Notes: a model not told the origin generated them from the letters alone. Positions 1 through 8,952 are shown, numbered from the stretch's first letter. The stretch is DNA of 27,108 nucleotides from CAYLZN01 sp964387935 (GCA_964387935.1 CAYLZN010000038.1:1-27108); one strand, 5' to 3'. A program made the numbers and translations.

Positions 1-902
1 TGCGCGCGATCCACCGACCAGCCCTTGCTGATCAGGTGCCCGGACGCCCACCCGCCCGTCAGCGCGCCAATGCCGGCGCACAGGAACGGGAACCACGCCG
101 ACCACCCGATCTGCTGCAGGCTGAACCCGCGCGCCTCCTGGAAGTAGCTCGGGAGCCAGAACACGTAGAGCCACCAGATCGGGTCGGTGATGAAGCGCCC
201 GAGCACGACGGCCCACGTCTGGCGGTACTTCAGCAGCCCGCCCCAGCCAGGGTTCCACTGGAGGCCCTGGGCGGATGCGCCGTCGCCACGTCCTTCGACG
301 ATGAAGGCGCGCTCCTCCTGGGTGATCCACGGATGCTGCTCGGGCAGGCGGTAGAGCAGGAGCCAGAAGAGCAGCCACACGAACCCGAGCACACCGGTCA
401 GGATGAACGTGGAACGCCAACCGTAGCTCGTCGCGAGCCACGCGATGATGGGCGGGGAGACCGCGCCGCCGAACGCGGCGCCCGTGTTGAAGATGCCCAT
501 CCCGAGCGCGCGTTCCTTCACGGGGAACCACTCGCCGACGGCCTTGGCGGCGCCCGGCCAGTTGCCCGCCTCACCGAAGCCGAGCACGCCGCGCCACACC
601 TGGAACGACCCCGCCGTGCGCGCGGTGGCGTGCATGATGGCGGCGAAGGACCAGACGACGATCGAGAAGATGAAGCCCAGTCGCGTGCCGATCCGGTCGT
701 AGATGCGCCCCGAGACCATCTGACTGATGCCGTAGAGCACCAGGAAGCTGTTCTGGATCGCCGCGTAGTCGGCGTTGGACAGGCCCAGGTCGTCGCTGAT
801 GGACTTCTTGAGCACTGACACCGTCTGTCGATCGATGTAGTTGATGACCGTCGCGCAGAAGATGAGCGCGATGATCCACCAGCGAAGGCGAGGGACGCGC
901 AT
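1..902 (-). CDS. Hexuronate transporter, MFS ACS family (ExuT-like), 3' end cut by window edge
   Basis: The reading frame opens at ATG 902 on the minus strand and stays open to the left edge, about 300 codons. The start reads MRVPRLRWWIIALIFCATVI followed by NYIDRQ, the first helix and YIDRQ signature of the anion:cation symporter branch of MFS that holds ExuT and galactonate/glucarate transporters. Many hydrophobic helices follow, with a conserved GxGEAGNWPGAAKAV stretch near residue 120. ATG lies 2 bases after the stop of the upstream SDR gene, so it is the last visible gene of the minus-strand uronate operon. Family knowledge suggests an inner-membrane proton or sodium symporter for hexuronates. 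Here the likely cargo is a mono- or small unsaturated uronate from polysaccharide lysis. The exact substrate is inference, and the C-terminus is not seen. Confidence 0.88.
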   Translation of the reverse strand, partial: MRVPRLRWWIIALIFCATVINYIDRQTVSVLKKSISDDLGLSNADYAAIQNSFLVLYGISQMVSGRIYDRIGTRLGFIFSIVVWSFAAIMHATARTAGSFQVWRGVLGFGEAGNWPGAAKAVGEWFPVKERALGMGIFNTGAAFGGAVSPPIIAWLATSYGWRSTFILTGVLGFVWLLFWLLLYRLPEQHPWITQEERAFIVEGRGDGASAQGLQWNPGWGGLLKYRQTWAVVLGRFITDPIWWLYVFWLPSYFQEARGFSLQQIGWSAWFPFLCAGIGALTGGWASGHLISKGWSVDRA

Positions 903-904
903 GG

Positions 905-1666
905 CTACCGCGTGAACATGCCGCCGTTGACCTCGATCGTCTCGCCCGCGAGGTAGCCCGCCTGGTCACTCGCGAGGAACGCGATGACGCGCGCGACGTC
1001 CCCGGGCGTGCCGGCGCGGCCGAGCGGGATGGTCTTCACCGTGGCCTCGAACACCTCGGGCTTCGTGAACGTCGAGTGGAAGGGCGTGCCGCCGATGAGC
1101 CCCGGCGACACCGCGTTGACGCGGATGCCGTGCGGCGCGAGTTCTTTCGCCCAGGCCTTGGTCAGCGTCAGCACCGCGGCCTTGGCGGCCGCGTACACCG
1201 ACGCGCCCGGGCCACCGCCATTGTGGGCCGCGAGCGAGGTGAGGTTGACGATGGCGCCGTGCCTGCGCGCGATCATGCCGCGCGCCACGGCCTGGGAGCA
1301 GAGGAACGTCGTGAGGACGTTCACGTCCATCACCTTGTGGAAGAAGTCCTCGGGCATCTCGACGAGCGGATGACGCCCGAGCAGGCCGCCTGCATTGTTC
1401 ACGAGGATGTCGATGTGACCGAAGGCCGCCTCGGCGGCCGCCACGACCCTGGCGACCTCCTCGCGCTTCGTGAGGTCGCCCTGGAATGCCTGGGCCCGCC
1501 GCCCGAGCGCCGCCACGTCGTGGACGACGCCCGCAGGACCGGCCTCGGTGGAGTAGTAGTGGACGGCGACGTCGGCGCCGCGCTCGGCGAACGCGACCGC
1601 CGTGGCGCGGCCGATGCCGACTTCCGCGCCGGTGACCAACGCGACCTTGCCCTCGAGATCGGTCAT
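905..1666 (-). CDS. SDR-family NAD(P)-dependent oxidoreductase of the uronate operon
   Basis: This 253-residue protein is a classical short-chain dehydrogenase. Visible motifs are the cofactor-binding TGAEVGIG at residues 12-19, NNAGG near 90, the catalytic S144, Y158 and K162 (YxxxK), and a C-terminal GETIEVNGGMFTR. Its ATG at 1666 overlaps the stop of the KdgF-like cupin (ATGA), and its own stop is 2 bases before the transporter start, so the three genes are very likely co-transcribed. In this setting it probably reduces a keto-deoxy-uronate, as DEH reductase or a second KduD-type enzyme would, or oxidises or reduces a related sugar acid. It is clearly different from the KduD on the other arm (9773-10540), so the substrate should not be assumed. 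SDR membership is certain; the role is inferred from context. Confidence 0.9.
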   Translation of the reverse strand: MTDLEGKVALVTGAEVGIGRATAVAFAERGADVAVHYYSTEAGPAGVVHDVAALGRRAQAFQGDLTKREEVARVVAAAEAAFGHIDILVNNAGGLLGRHPLVEMPEDFFHKVMDVNVLTTFLCSQAVARGMIARRHGAIVNLTSLAAHNGGGPGASVYAAAKAAVLTLTKAWAKELAPHGIRVNAVSPGLIGGTPFHSTFTKPEVFEATVKTIPLGRAGTPGDVARVIAFLASDQAGYLAGETIEVNGGMFTR

Positions 1667-2001
1667 GAGCGTTCACCCTTCGGGAGGAGTTCGGGCCGCG
1701 CCGGCGTGAAGACGTCGATGAGCGAACCCGCCTCGAGCGCGACTGCGCCATGAGGCACGTCCGGCGGCACGAACCAGCAGTCGCCGGCCGCCACCTCGGT
1801 GACCTCACCGCCCAGCGTGAAACGGAACCGTCCACGCTCGACGTAGGTCACCTGCCGGTGCGGGTGCGAGTGGACGTAGCCGACCGCGCCCGGTGCGAAC
1901 GTCACGCGGACCATCATCAGTTCGGGGTCGTGTCCGAGCACCTGCCGGGTGACGCCGGGCTCGGCCGGCTCGGTCGGGGCTTCCTGGCTTCGAACGATCA
2001 T
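1663..2001 (-). CDS. kdgF: KdgF-like cupin, unsaturated uronate ring-opening protein
   Basis: A single-domain cupin of 112 residues. The metal-binding motif is H44-S-H46-P-H48-R-Q50 followed by YVERG, with GD and the second cupin histidine near H84 (PPDVPHG). Size and motif match KdgF, which speeds conversion of 4,5-unsaturated monouronates from lyases into the linear keto form used by KduI or DEH reductases. The ATG at 2001 is preceded by a GAGGTG ribosome-binding site and gives a start just upstream of the conserved fold. The same frame stays open far upstream, but that part is antisense-like translation across the receptor gene and is rejected. The stop overlaps the SDR start. Small cupins have many functions, so KdgF is a context-supported call; a generic cupin is the fallback. 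Confidence 0.75.
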   Translation of the reverse strand: MIVRSQEAPTEPAEPGVTRQVLGHDPELMMVRVTFAPGAVGYVHSHPHRQVTYVERGRFRFTLGGEVTEVAAGDCWFVPPDVPHGAVALEAGSLIDVFTPARPELLPKGERS

Positions 2002-2066
2002 GGAACACCTCACCCCTCGGGGCGACTGGGGGGCTGTCGACTTCGGTCGGACGCGTCTGGGCCGCG

Positions 2067-5000
2067 TCAGAAGGTCCAGCGCACCCCCAACTGCACCCGG
2101 CGCATGGCCTTGGCGCTGCGGATCACCCCGAACGTCGTGGACGTGGCGCCAGACGGGACGCTGGCGCCCGGCTGGTCGTAGTTGACGATGTTGAACGCAT
2201 TGGTGGCCTCGGCCCGGAACGTCAGCCTCGACCGACCAGGCAACTGGACGCTGCGCGACACCGCCAGGTCGACGACCTTGTAGCCGGGACCCTCGAGGAA
2301 GTTCCGCGGCGAGTTGCCGTTGGTCGCCACGCCCGTGACGATGCGGTTCTGCGCGAACGCCGCCGTGTTGAACCACTGCTGCGGCGTCGGGTCGTCGATG
2401 TGCGGATCGCCGATCACCTGCGCGCGGTCGGCGGTGTTCCCATCGAGGTTGGCGTCCACGTTGCCGTTGGTCACCGTGAAGGGCAGACCGCTGCGCAGCT
2501 TGATGATGGGCCCGACGCTCCAGCCATTGAGGAGGCCCCGCCAGAACGCACTGTCCCCGTCGTAGTAGTCGAGGTCCCAGTTGAAGCTCGCGCTGAACAC
2601 GTGACGCTGGTCGGTGTCGGCGCGGCCGTACTCGTCCTCGAGCCTGCTGAAGTTCTGCGCCCCGCCCTGCGTGGTGTTGTTGTGGAGCTGCGCGCTCGAC
2701 ATCGTCTTGCTGAGCGTGTAGTAGCCGTTCATGACCACGTTGTGCCACTTGCGCATGTTGAACGTGACCTGCAGGCCGTTGTAATTCGAGTACTGGTCGG
2801 AGTCGAGCATCAGCACCTGGCCGAACTGCGGGTTCGGCCGGCGCGAGAGGATGTTCGCGCCGTTGTTGGTGGCCGTGGGTGTGACCACCGGGTAGTTCAC
2901 GTCCCGCCCGAGCGGGAGGTTCCGGAGGAACGTGCCGATGTAGGCCACGCCGACGCCGAACACGTTGGTGATCTGGCGCTGGATGCCGACGTTCGTCTGG
3001 TAGGCGTACGACCAGTCGAAGTCGAGATCCACGCCGAACATGCCGCCGCCCACGGTGTACGAACCGTTGTACGGGAACGGCGTGCCGCCCGGGTAGTTGT
3101 TGTAGGGATTGCTGAGCGTGGCCCCCTGGGGCACGCCGGCCGCGTTCACGCCGCGTCCGGTGTTGGTGAACGTCAGCCGCGTGGACCAGGGCTGGAAGTT
3201 CGTCATCGTGTTCCACTGGTTGCCCGAAATGCTGCCGTAGAACACGCCCCCTGCGGCGCGGATGGACGTCCGGCCGTCACCGAACGGATCCCAGACGACG
3301 CCGACCCGCGGCGAGATGTGGTTCCACGAGGTCGAGATGACGCCACGCTCGACGTCGGGATCGCCGTAGAACAGCTGCCCGACCGGCGCGTCGGTGCGGA
3401 CCACGGACTTCTGTCCGGGCACGTAGGTGACGAAGCGATCCTGCGGGTCGGTGCCAGGCGTCTGCACGTCCCAGCGCAGGCCGAGATTGAGCGTCAGGTT
3501 CGAGGCGATGCGGTAGTCGTCCTGCGCGAAGAGCGCGCCGTACCAGCTGTTCCACAGCGCCGTCACCGGCGCGTCCTGCGTGACGTTGCTCGGGATGCCG
3601 AGCATGAAGTCGGCCAGCCCGTTCCGCGTCACCGCGTTGCTGAACGTGAACACACCGTAGTTGTTGAGCAGCGTGTCCTGGATCGTCTCGTTGTACGACA
3701 GCTCGCCGCCCAGCTTGATCGCGTGCTTGCCCCTGTTCCAGCTCATGACGTCTCGCACGGAGAAGAAGTCTCCACCGGCCTTCGGCCCGCCGATGGCGTT
3801 GGTCAGCGTGAAGTACCCGCTGACGACGATCTGCGGCACCGCGGGCGCACCCTGGCCGATGAACGCGGAGCCGTAGTCGCTCAGGAACTTCTCCGGCACG
3901 TTGAGACGGCCGCCGAAGTTGCGGTTGAAGGAGAACCACAGCTGGTTGATCTTGCTGTCGCTGATGACCCAGGTGTCGCTGACGTTGACGTTGTGCTGCC
4001 TCCAGTTGAACTCGTAGAGCGCCCACGGCAGGTTCCCGCTGCCCGCGTGGGTCGTGTTCTCGCCGGTCGTGATGAAGTAGCTGCCCGACAACCGGTGGGC
4101 TTGATTGAGCTGGTGGTCGATCTTGACGAGGAACTCGTCGGTGTCGTACGGGCTCGGGATGTACCCCTGCCAGATGTTGCCCGGCACGTTGGCGAGCGGC
4201 ACGCTCTCGTTGAGGATCCGCATCGCCACGGGGTCGAAGCGCTGCGGGCAGATCACACCCACGACCCCGTTGCATTCGAAGGGTCGGCCCGTGGCGGGAT
4301 CGTTGGGAATCGTCCTCGACGCGCGGAAGTCGCCCGCCCGCTCGGCAGGCGTCGGGACGATGGCCGTGTTGAGGAACGTCTGGGTCTCCTGGCGCAGGCC
4401 GGAATAGCTCGTGAAGAAGAAGGTCTTGTCCCTGGCGATCGGGCCGCCGAGCGTGCCGCCGAACTGGTTGCGCTCGAGCGCCGGCGTCGGCAGCTAGATC
4501 GGAAGAGCGTCGTGTNNNNNNNNNNGCCCCATTCGCGCGCGTTCAGCTTGCCGTCGCGCGTGTACCAGAACGCCGAGCCCCTGTTCCGGTTGGTGCCCGC
4601 CTTGGTGATGACGTTGATGATGCCGCTCGAGAACCGCCCGTACTCGGCGTTGTAGGCGTTGGTCTGGACGCGGAACTCCTGGATGGCGTCCGGGTTGGGC
4701 AGGATGTTGCCCGTGTTGCGCAGGGCGGTCATGCTCACGCCGCCGTCCAGGTAGTAGTTCACCGAACCGGTGCCGCCGTCGGCGCCCCCGTTGATCAGGG
4801 TGCGCTGCTCGGGAAATCCGAGGCTGAGATTGCTGGTCGTCACCGAGGCGCTCGCCACGCCGTTGTTGTTGGACTGGACGCCGGGTGTCAGGTCCAGCAG
4901 CGTGTAGGCGTTGCGATCGACGAGGGGCAGCGTCTGAATCGCCACGTCATCGATGGTCTTGGAGGTGTCCGAGGTGACGGTGTTGACCATCGGCGTTGCC

Positions 5001-5371
5001 GCCTCCACCGTGACCGTCTCGGACACGCCGCCAATTTCGAGGGTGAAGTCGATCTTGACGGACTCGTTCACGTTCAGCACGATGCCGCTGCGACTGGCGG
5101 TCTTGAAGCCTTCCAGTGTGGCCTCCACCACGTAGCCGCCGATCGGCAGGAACTCGAGCCGGTACTCGCCGATGTCGCTCGTGGGGACGGTATGCGTGAA
5201 GCCGGTTTCCACGTTGCGGGCCGTGACCGTGACGCCCGGCAGCGCGGCGGCACTCGAGTCGGTGACGGTGCCGACGATGGTGGCGGTGGTGGCCTGCGCC
5301 CAGGCGGCGGGGGCGAATCCCGCCACGAGCACGGCGACGAGTGCAAGGAGGAAGGTCGTCTTCTTGGTCAC
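2067..5371 (-). CDS. TonB-dependent outer-membrane receptor, Oar-like, interrupted by an assembly gap
   Basis: A GTG at 5371 follows an AGGGG ribosome-binding site and starts a signal peptide (TKKTTFLLALVAVLVAGFAPA, cleavage near AWAQ). A carboxypeptidase-regulatory-like beta domain (about residues 25-110, IVGTVTDSSAAALPGVTV) comes next, then a plug region with TLPLVDRNAYTLLDLTPGV and QEFRVQTNAYNAEYGR. A long beta barrel ends in VQLGVRWTF, with the terminal aromatic residue typical of outer-membrane proteins. The 282 codons before the gap and about 808 after it give the usual length for this family. The frame changes across the 10 Ns at 4516-4525, where adapter sequence intrudes, so the break is an assembly artefact and not a mutation. 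It probably imports oligosaccharides for the adjacent uronate genes. No SusD gene accompanies it. Confidence 0.92.
4496..4525. other. Assembly gap of 10 N with residual Illumina adapter
   Basis: Positions 4496-4515 read AGATCGGAAGAGCGTCGTGT, which equals the first 20 bases of the common Illumina TruSeq read-through adapter, and 10 Ns follow at 4516-4525. In the reverse orientation it would translate as TTLFRS, an artefact peptide. The receptor frame on the two sides of the gap does not match, as expected if the true junction is unknown. These 30 bases are not biological sequence. Confidence 0.95.
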
Positions 5372-5421
5372 GGCGCACCCCTGGTGGTGGAGATGGGCGG
5401 ACGCGGTGCCGGCGCGGCACT

Positions 5422-5440
5422 TTGTCTCTTGATAAGACAA
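5422..5440. promoter_or_regulatory. Putative operator O1, TTGTCTC-N5-AAGACAA, overlapping the receptor -10
   Basis: Two 7-base arms, TTGTCTC (5422-5428) and AAGACAA (5434-5440), form an inverted repeat with a 5-base spacer. The right arm also belongs to a perfect 16-base palindrome AAGACAATATTGTCTT at 5434-5449. These sites cover the -10 box and expected start point of the receptor promoter, so a bound protein should block transcription. The likely binder is the ROK regulator encoded next door; this is inference. Confidence 0.65.
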
Positions 5441-5465
5441 TATTGTCTTGTGGCGCGCGTGTCAA
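5437..5465 (-). promoter_or_regulatory. Promoter of the TonB receptor operon
   Basis: On the minus strand a consensus TTGACA lies at 5465-5460 and TATTGT at 5442-5437, separated by exactly 17 bases. The start point would fall near 5430, leaving a leader of about 60 bases before the GTG start. The palindromic operator half-sites lie directly over the -10. It reads toward the receptor, KdgF, SDR and transporter genes. Confidence 0.7.
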
Positions 5466-5514
5466 CCCTCTCGTTGGTCGGTCCTGTCCCCGTTCTTTCC
5501 ATGGAGCCATCTAA

Positions 5515-5533
5515 TTGTCTCAACGCGAGACAA
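5515..5533. promoter_or_regulatory. Putative operator O2, TTGTCTC-N5-GAGACAA
   Basis: A second inverted repeat with the same design as O1: TTGTCTC at 5515-5521, five bases, then GAGACAA at 5527-5533, with perfect 7-base arms. It lies about 50 bases upstream of the receptor -35. Two sites with identical arms and spacing suggest cooperative or looping repression by the dimeric or tetrameric ROK protein. Confidence 0.6.
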
Positions 5534-5683
5534 GCCGCGCCACCCTTGGCTGAGGTCTAAATCGTGGGATCACACGAGGTTGTCGCCCTCTTCGTGCGCG
5601 CCGCCCGGGCTGCACCGCGAGGCCAGGGCAGGGTCGGTGGCCGACGCGGGCAGGGCCTGCGGCCAGGAGGCCCGGACACTCAG

Positions 5684-5842
5684 GCATTATATTTGTATGA
5701 AAAAAGACAATGTGCATCCTCCAACTTCTTTGGGCAGTTCTGGCCACGCCCTCGCCCAGATGCGCCTGGGGCCCCGGGGCCGACCCGTGTGGCTTGTGCC
5801 CGCCGTGGCGGTCGTGCATTATATTGGACTCGGAAGAGACAA
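5684..5842 (+). promoter_or_regulatory. Duplicated GCATTATATT-N12-GACAA module upstream of the ROK gene
   Basis: The decamer GCATTATATT occurs at 5684-5693 and again at 5816-5825. In each copy exactly 12 bases separate it from GACAA (5706-5710 and 5838-5842), part of AAGACAA and GAGACAA half-sites identical to the operator arms. TATATT resembles a -10 for the ROK operon. The reverse strand of the same box reads TATAAT, so either direction is possible. No convincing -35 is visible. The second copy ends at the base before the ROK ATG. The rest of 5534-5842 holds no gene that I can support. Confidence 0.5.
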
Positions 5843-7057
5843 ATGAGCCCCGTGCATCCCCAGAACCTCCGTGTGGCGACCAGGGGCACCACCCGCGAGA
5901 TCAATCGCCGGATCGCGCTCAATCTCATTCGCACGCACCAGCCAGTCTCCCGCGCCGACCTCGCCAGGCTCATGGGCACCCGGCGCGGGGCCGCCAGCCT
6001 GCTGGTGAACCAGCTCATTCAGGAAGGCGCCATCTTCGAAGGCGCCACCGGGGAAGCCAGGCGCGGCCGCAAGCCCACCTTTCTCTTCATCGACTCGCGC
6101 GAGCGGTGCGTGGTCGCGGTCGACATCCGGCCCACGCGCACGTTCGTGATGGTGACCGACCTCATCGGCCGGCAGTTGGCCAGTGTCACGAGCTATCCCA
6201 CCGAGCGCGAGCCGAAGCGCTTCGTGGCGGGTCTGGCCAGGCGCGTCAAGGCCGTCCTCGCCGAGCACCGCGATCTCGGTCGATGCGAGGGCGTGGGCGT
6301 CGTCGTTCCCGGGATGGTCGCGGCGCAGACCGGCTGCGTCCTCCTGGCACCCAACCTGGGCTGGCGTGACTTCTGCCTGCGCGATGCCCTCGGGACGGCG
6401 CTGGATCTGCCCGTCCAGATCGAGAACTCCGGCAAGGCCTGCGCGCTGGCGCAGCTCTGGGCGACCGTCGATGCCAGGGCGCCCAGCAACTTCGTCTATC
6501 TCACCGTCTCGGATGGCCTGGGCGTGGGCATCGTGCTGGGCGGCGAACTCGTACGCGGGCAGCACAACATCGCGGGTGAATTCGCGCACGTGCCCTTGAA
6601 CCTCGATGGCCCGCGCTGCGGATGCGGGGCGACCGGGTGCTGGGAAACCTACGTCTCGAATCTCGCCACCCTCTCCCGGTACTTCGGACGCGATCTCCGC
6701 GACACGCCCGGGGCTGCTGAGGCGGCGGCCATGACGGTGGGCGACCTGATCGTCCGAGCGCGGGGCGGGGATGCAAAGGCCCTGGCTGCGTTGCTGGCCA
6801 CCGGGCGGTACCTCGGCCTCGGCCTCGGCGCGGTGCTCAACGTCATCGACCCGTCACACATCTACCTCAGTGGCGAGATCACGGCCGCCTGGGACCTGAT
6901 CGAGACGCCGGTGCGCGCCGGTCTCGCCGAGCGCGTGCTCACCCAGTCGGCTGGCGCGACGCCCATCATCCTCGTGCCGCCCGAGCAGTATCCCCGGCTG
7001 CGCGGCGCGGCCTCCCTGGTCGCGGCACGCTCCCTCGCCGACGGAGTCCAGTCATGA
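5843..7057 (+). CDS. ROK-family transcriptional regulator of the uronate locus
   Basis: A 404-residue protein with a winged helix-turn-helix at about residues 18-70 (TTREINRRIALNLIR, then SRADLARLMG) and a ROK sugar-binding domain to the end. The zinc motif C259-G-C261-G-A-T-G-C266-W-E268 with H249 (GEFAH) is intact. The kinase features are lost: the phosphate loop is DIRPTR (94-99) and the place of the catalytic ND reads ENSG (194-197). It should therefore be a sugar-responsive repressor like NagC, Mlc or XylR and not a kinase. ATG 5843 was chosen because the family N-terminus begins there; the frame stays open upstream without family-like sequence. Its stop overlaps the next gene start (ATGA), making it first in the plus-arm operon. 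The inducer is unknown, perhaps a pathway uronate. Confidence 0.88.
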   Translation: MSPVHPQNLRVATRGTTREINRRIALNLIRTHQPVSRADLARLMGTRRGAASLLVNQLIQEGAIFEGATGEARRGRKPTFLFIDSRERCVVAVDIRPTRTFVMVTDLIGRQLASVTSYPTEREPKRFVAGLARRVKAVLAEHRDLGRCEGVGVVVPGMVAAQTGCVLLAPNLGWRDFCLRDALGTALDLPVQIENSGKACALAQLWATVDARAPSNFVYLTVSDGLGVGIVLGGELVRGQHNIAGEFAHVPLNLDGPRCGCGATGCWETYVSNLATLSRYFGRDLRDTPGAAEAAAMTVGDLIVRARGGDAKALAALLATGRYLGLGLGAVLNVIDPSHIYLSGEITAAWDLIETPVRAGLAERVLTQSAGATPIILVPPEQYPRLRGAASLVAARSLADGVQS

Positions 7058-8952
7058 GGCGACGGGCGCGGCCGATCGTGCTGACGGCGATGGTCGCCCT
7101 CGCATGTCAGGTGGCCGCCGGAGCCGGCTCGTCGCCCCGGCCCATGGTGCCGACCGCGTCGCTGAGGGCGGAGGTCGATGCGTTCTTCGACCGCGAGATG
7201 GTCGCGCACCTTCAGCAGATCCCCTTCGAGGGGCCCCTGCCCGACCGTGTGCACGGAGCGCTGACCACGGGCGAGTTCACGTGGGGGACGTTCGTTCGGG
7301 CCCTCGCCGCGTTCGCCGATCTTCGTGAGACCCGGGTCGTTGCCGGCCGCGACGTGGTGCCGTTCGTGGCGCGCGTCGGCGTGATCGAGTCGGCCAACGG
7401 CGGGAAGGCCTTTGCGCAGCTTTACGCGGCCCTGGCCCTGCGCCACTTCGGCCGCGACCTCGCGCAGAACGCGCTCTGGGTGTCGCTCACCGACGGCGAG
7501 CGTGTCGCCTGGAAGGCCCTGCTGGATCCGACGCGGTTCTACGACCCTCGCGCCCGCCGCGTCATCGACCTGCCCGAGAACTATCTGGGCGTCGCCTCGC
7601 GCGTCGCCGCCCTCTCGTTCCAGATGGGACTCCTGCAGGACCGTGCCTTCGTGGACGCGCTGCTCGACCGTGCCGCCGAGCCGTTCACGAAAGGCGCGCT
7701 CTACGCGGACGATGCCGGCACCGCCGGCCGGTACGACCGCTACTCGAACGAGTACGCGCGCTATGTCTACGAGGCGGCGACGGTCGTTGGCCGGAAGGAC
7801 CTCCTCGACGCGTTGCGGCCGTCGCTGGTCGCGCAGCTGCGCCTGTGGTGGGACCTCATGGGTCCTGACGGATACGGGTACCAGTGGGGGCGGAGCCTCG
7901 GGGTGGTCAGCTATCTCGACACGCTCGAGATCGTCGCGTTCGCGGCACGCCACCCGGCATTCCGCCCGGCCCCGCTGCCCGAACTCGCCGCGGCGTACCG
8001 GCTCGCGTGGCGGTGGCTCCGCGACAACTACGACCCCGATCGCCACCTGCTGATGGTCTTCGCCCCGGGACGTGGCAACTACGCGTACATCACGAAGGCA
8101 CGCGAGTGGCAGCAGAACGTCGGCTTCTTCGGCAAGACGCTCGTGGCCCAGGCGACGCTGATGGACGCGCTCGCCGCCGAGGGCGTCACCGCGTTCCCCG
8201 AGCGTCCCGCGCTGCCTCCCGTGGCCCGGTTCGAGTTCTTCCGGCGTGGCGAGCGCCCCGCGGGCGCGTGGCTGGTGCGGCAGGGCGCGCTCCGCTTCGT
8301 GCTGCCGATCACCACGGGCACGAGGCCAGGCGTGGCCGACTACCTGCCGGCTCCCCATGGGCTTGCGGGTTTCGCGGCCCCCGTCGAGCAGACGGTCCCC
8401 GCGGGCGCAACCTTCTACGAGATGACGGACGGTCGAACGCTGGCTGCGACCGACGGTGCCGACGAGGTCGTCCCCGGCGCGGACGGGCGATCCCTCCGCG
8501 CGACCTGGCGCGGCCTCGTGACACTGGGAGACGCGACCGGTCACCGCGTCGATCCCGGGTTCGAGGTCACGATCTCGTGGCAGCTCGATGGCGAGCGCCT
8601 CACACGCACCGAGTCGCTGACCGCGACACGCGACGTCACGATCCGTCGCCTGTCGTTCCTCGTGTCGTCGACCGCGACGCACCACATGGCCCTCGCGGCA
8701 GGCCAGCCGCTGGTCTCTGGCATTCGCCTCGCCGCGCCCGACGGCGTCCTCGACGTGCGCGTCGAGGGAGACCTTCGGATGGCCGGCTCGCTGCGCACGG
8801 TCGGCGACGAGCCGCTTGGCCGTGGGCCCCGGCTGCCAATCCCGACCCACGTCACCTTCACCGCCGCCGACGTTCACCTGCGCGCCGGACGCCCGCGCAC
8901 GTGGGTGATTCGATTCGACGCCTCCAACGCCTTGGAAAGGACCATACGATGA
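7054..8952 (+). CDS. Exported protein of unrecognised family, candidate polysaccharide lyase
   Basis: I do not recognise the family. The 632-residue product has an N-terminal export signal (basic MRRRARP, a hydrophobic stretch to about residue 24). A helix-rich part, roughly residues 30-390, follows, with WxxxL repeats and conserved-looking blocks YSNEYARYVYEAA, GPDGYGYQWGRSLG and WLRDNYDPDRHLL. After about 400 it turns to beta-rich sequence ending WVIRFDAS. This toroid-plus-beta-sandwich plan is the one used by PL8, PL12, PL15, PL17 and PL21 lyases and by some GH families. It overlaps the ROK stop and the isomerase start by ATGA at both ends, so it is translationally coupled to uronate catabolism. 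A lyase or unsaturated-glucuronyl-releasing enzyme is inferred from fold guess and context, not from motifs. Confidence 0.6.
   Translation: MRRRARPIVLTAMVALACQVAAGAGSSPRPMVPTASLRAEVDAFFDREMVAHLQQIPFEGPLPDRVHGALTTGEFTWGTFVRALAAFADLRETRVVAGRDVVPFVARVGVIESANGGKAFAQLYAALALRHFGRDLAQNALWVSLTDGERVAWKALLDPTRFYDPRARRVIDLPENYLGVASRVAALSFQMGLLQDRAFVDALLDRAAEPFTKGALYADDAGTAGRYDRYSNEYARYVYEAATVVGRKDLLDALRPSLVAQLRLWWDLMGPDGYGYQWGRSLGVVSYLDTLEIVAFAARHPAFRPAPLPELAAAYRLAWRWLRDNYDPDRHLLMVFAPGRGNYAYITKAREWQQNVGFFGKTLVAQATLMDALAAEGVTAFPERPALPPVARFEFFRRGERPAGAWLVRQGALRFVLPITTGTRPGVADYLPAPHGLAGFAAPVEQTVPAGATFYEMTDGRTLAATDGADEVVPGADGRSLRATWRGLVTLGDATGHRVDPGFEVTISWQLDGERLTRTESLTATRDVTIRRLSFLVSSTATHHMALAAGQPLVSGIRLAAPDGVLDVRVEGDLRMAGSLRTVGDEPLGRGPRLPIPTHVTFTAADVHLRAGRPRTWVIRFDASNALERTIR

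Noticed and set aside
4253..4525. Apparent frameshift and novel C-terminus of the receptor beyond the gap
   Set aside because: It results from adapter bases plus an arbitrary 10-N spacer; the correct frame resumes at about 4493 with LPTPALERNQFGG.
2400..4655. A 751-codon open frame on the plus strand antisense to the receptor gene
   Set aside because: It is Arg/Val/His-rich low-complexity sequence with no family likeness, caused by high GC at third positions of the real minus-strand gene; it also runs through the N gap.
5843..7057. Sugar kinase function for the ROK protein
   Set aside because: It has an N-terminal helix-turn-helix, and both the phosphate loop and the catalytic aspartate are replaced.
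6862..8877. A 671-codon minus-strand frame opposite the 632-residue exported protein
   Set aside because: Composition is that of a GC shadow. The plus-strand frame has a signal peptide, ATGA overlaps at both ends and protein-like composition.
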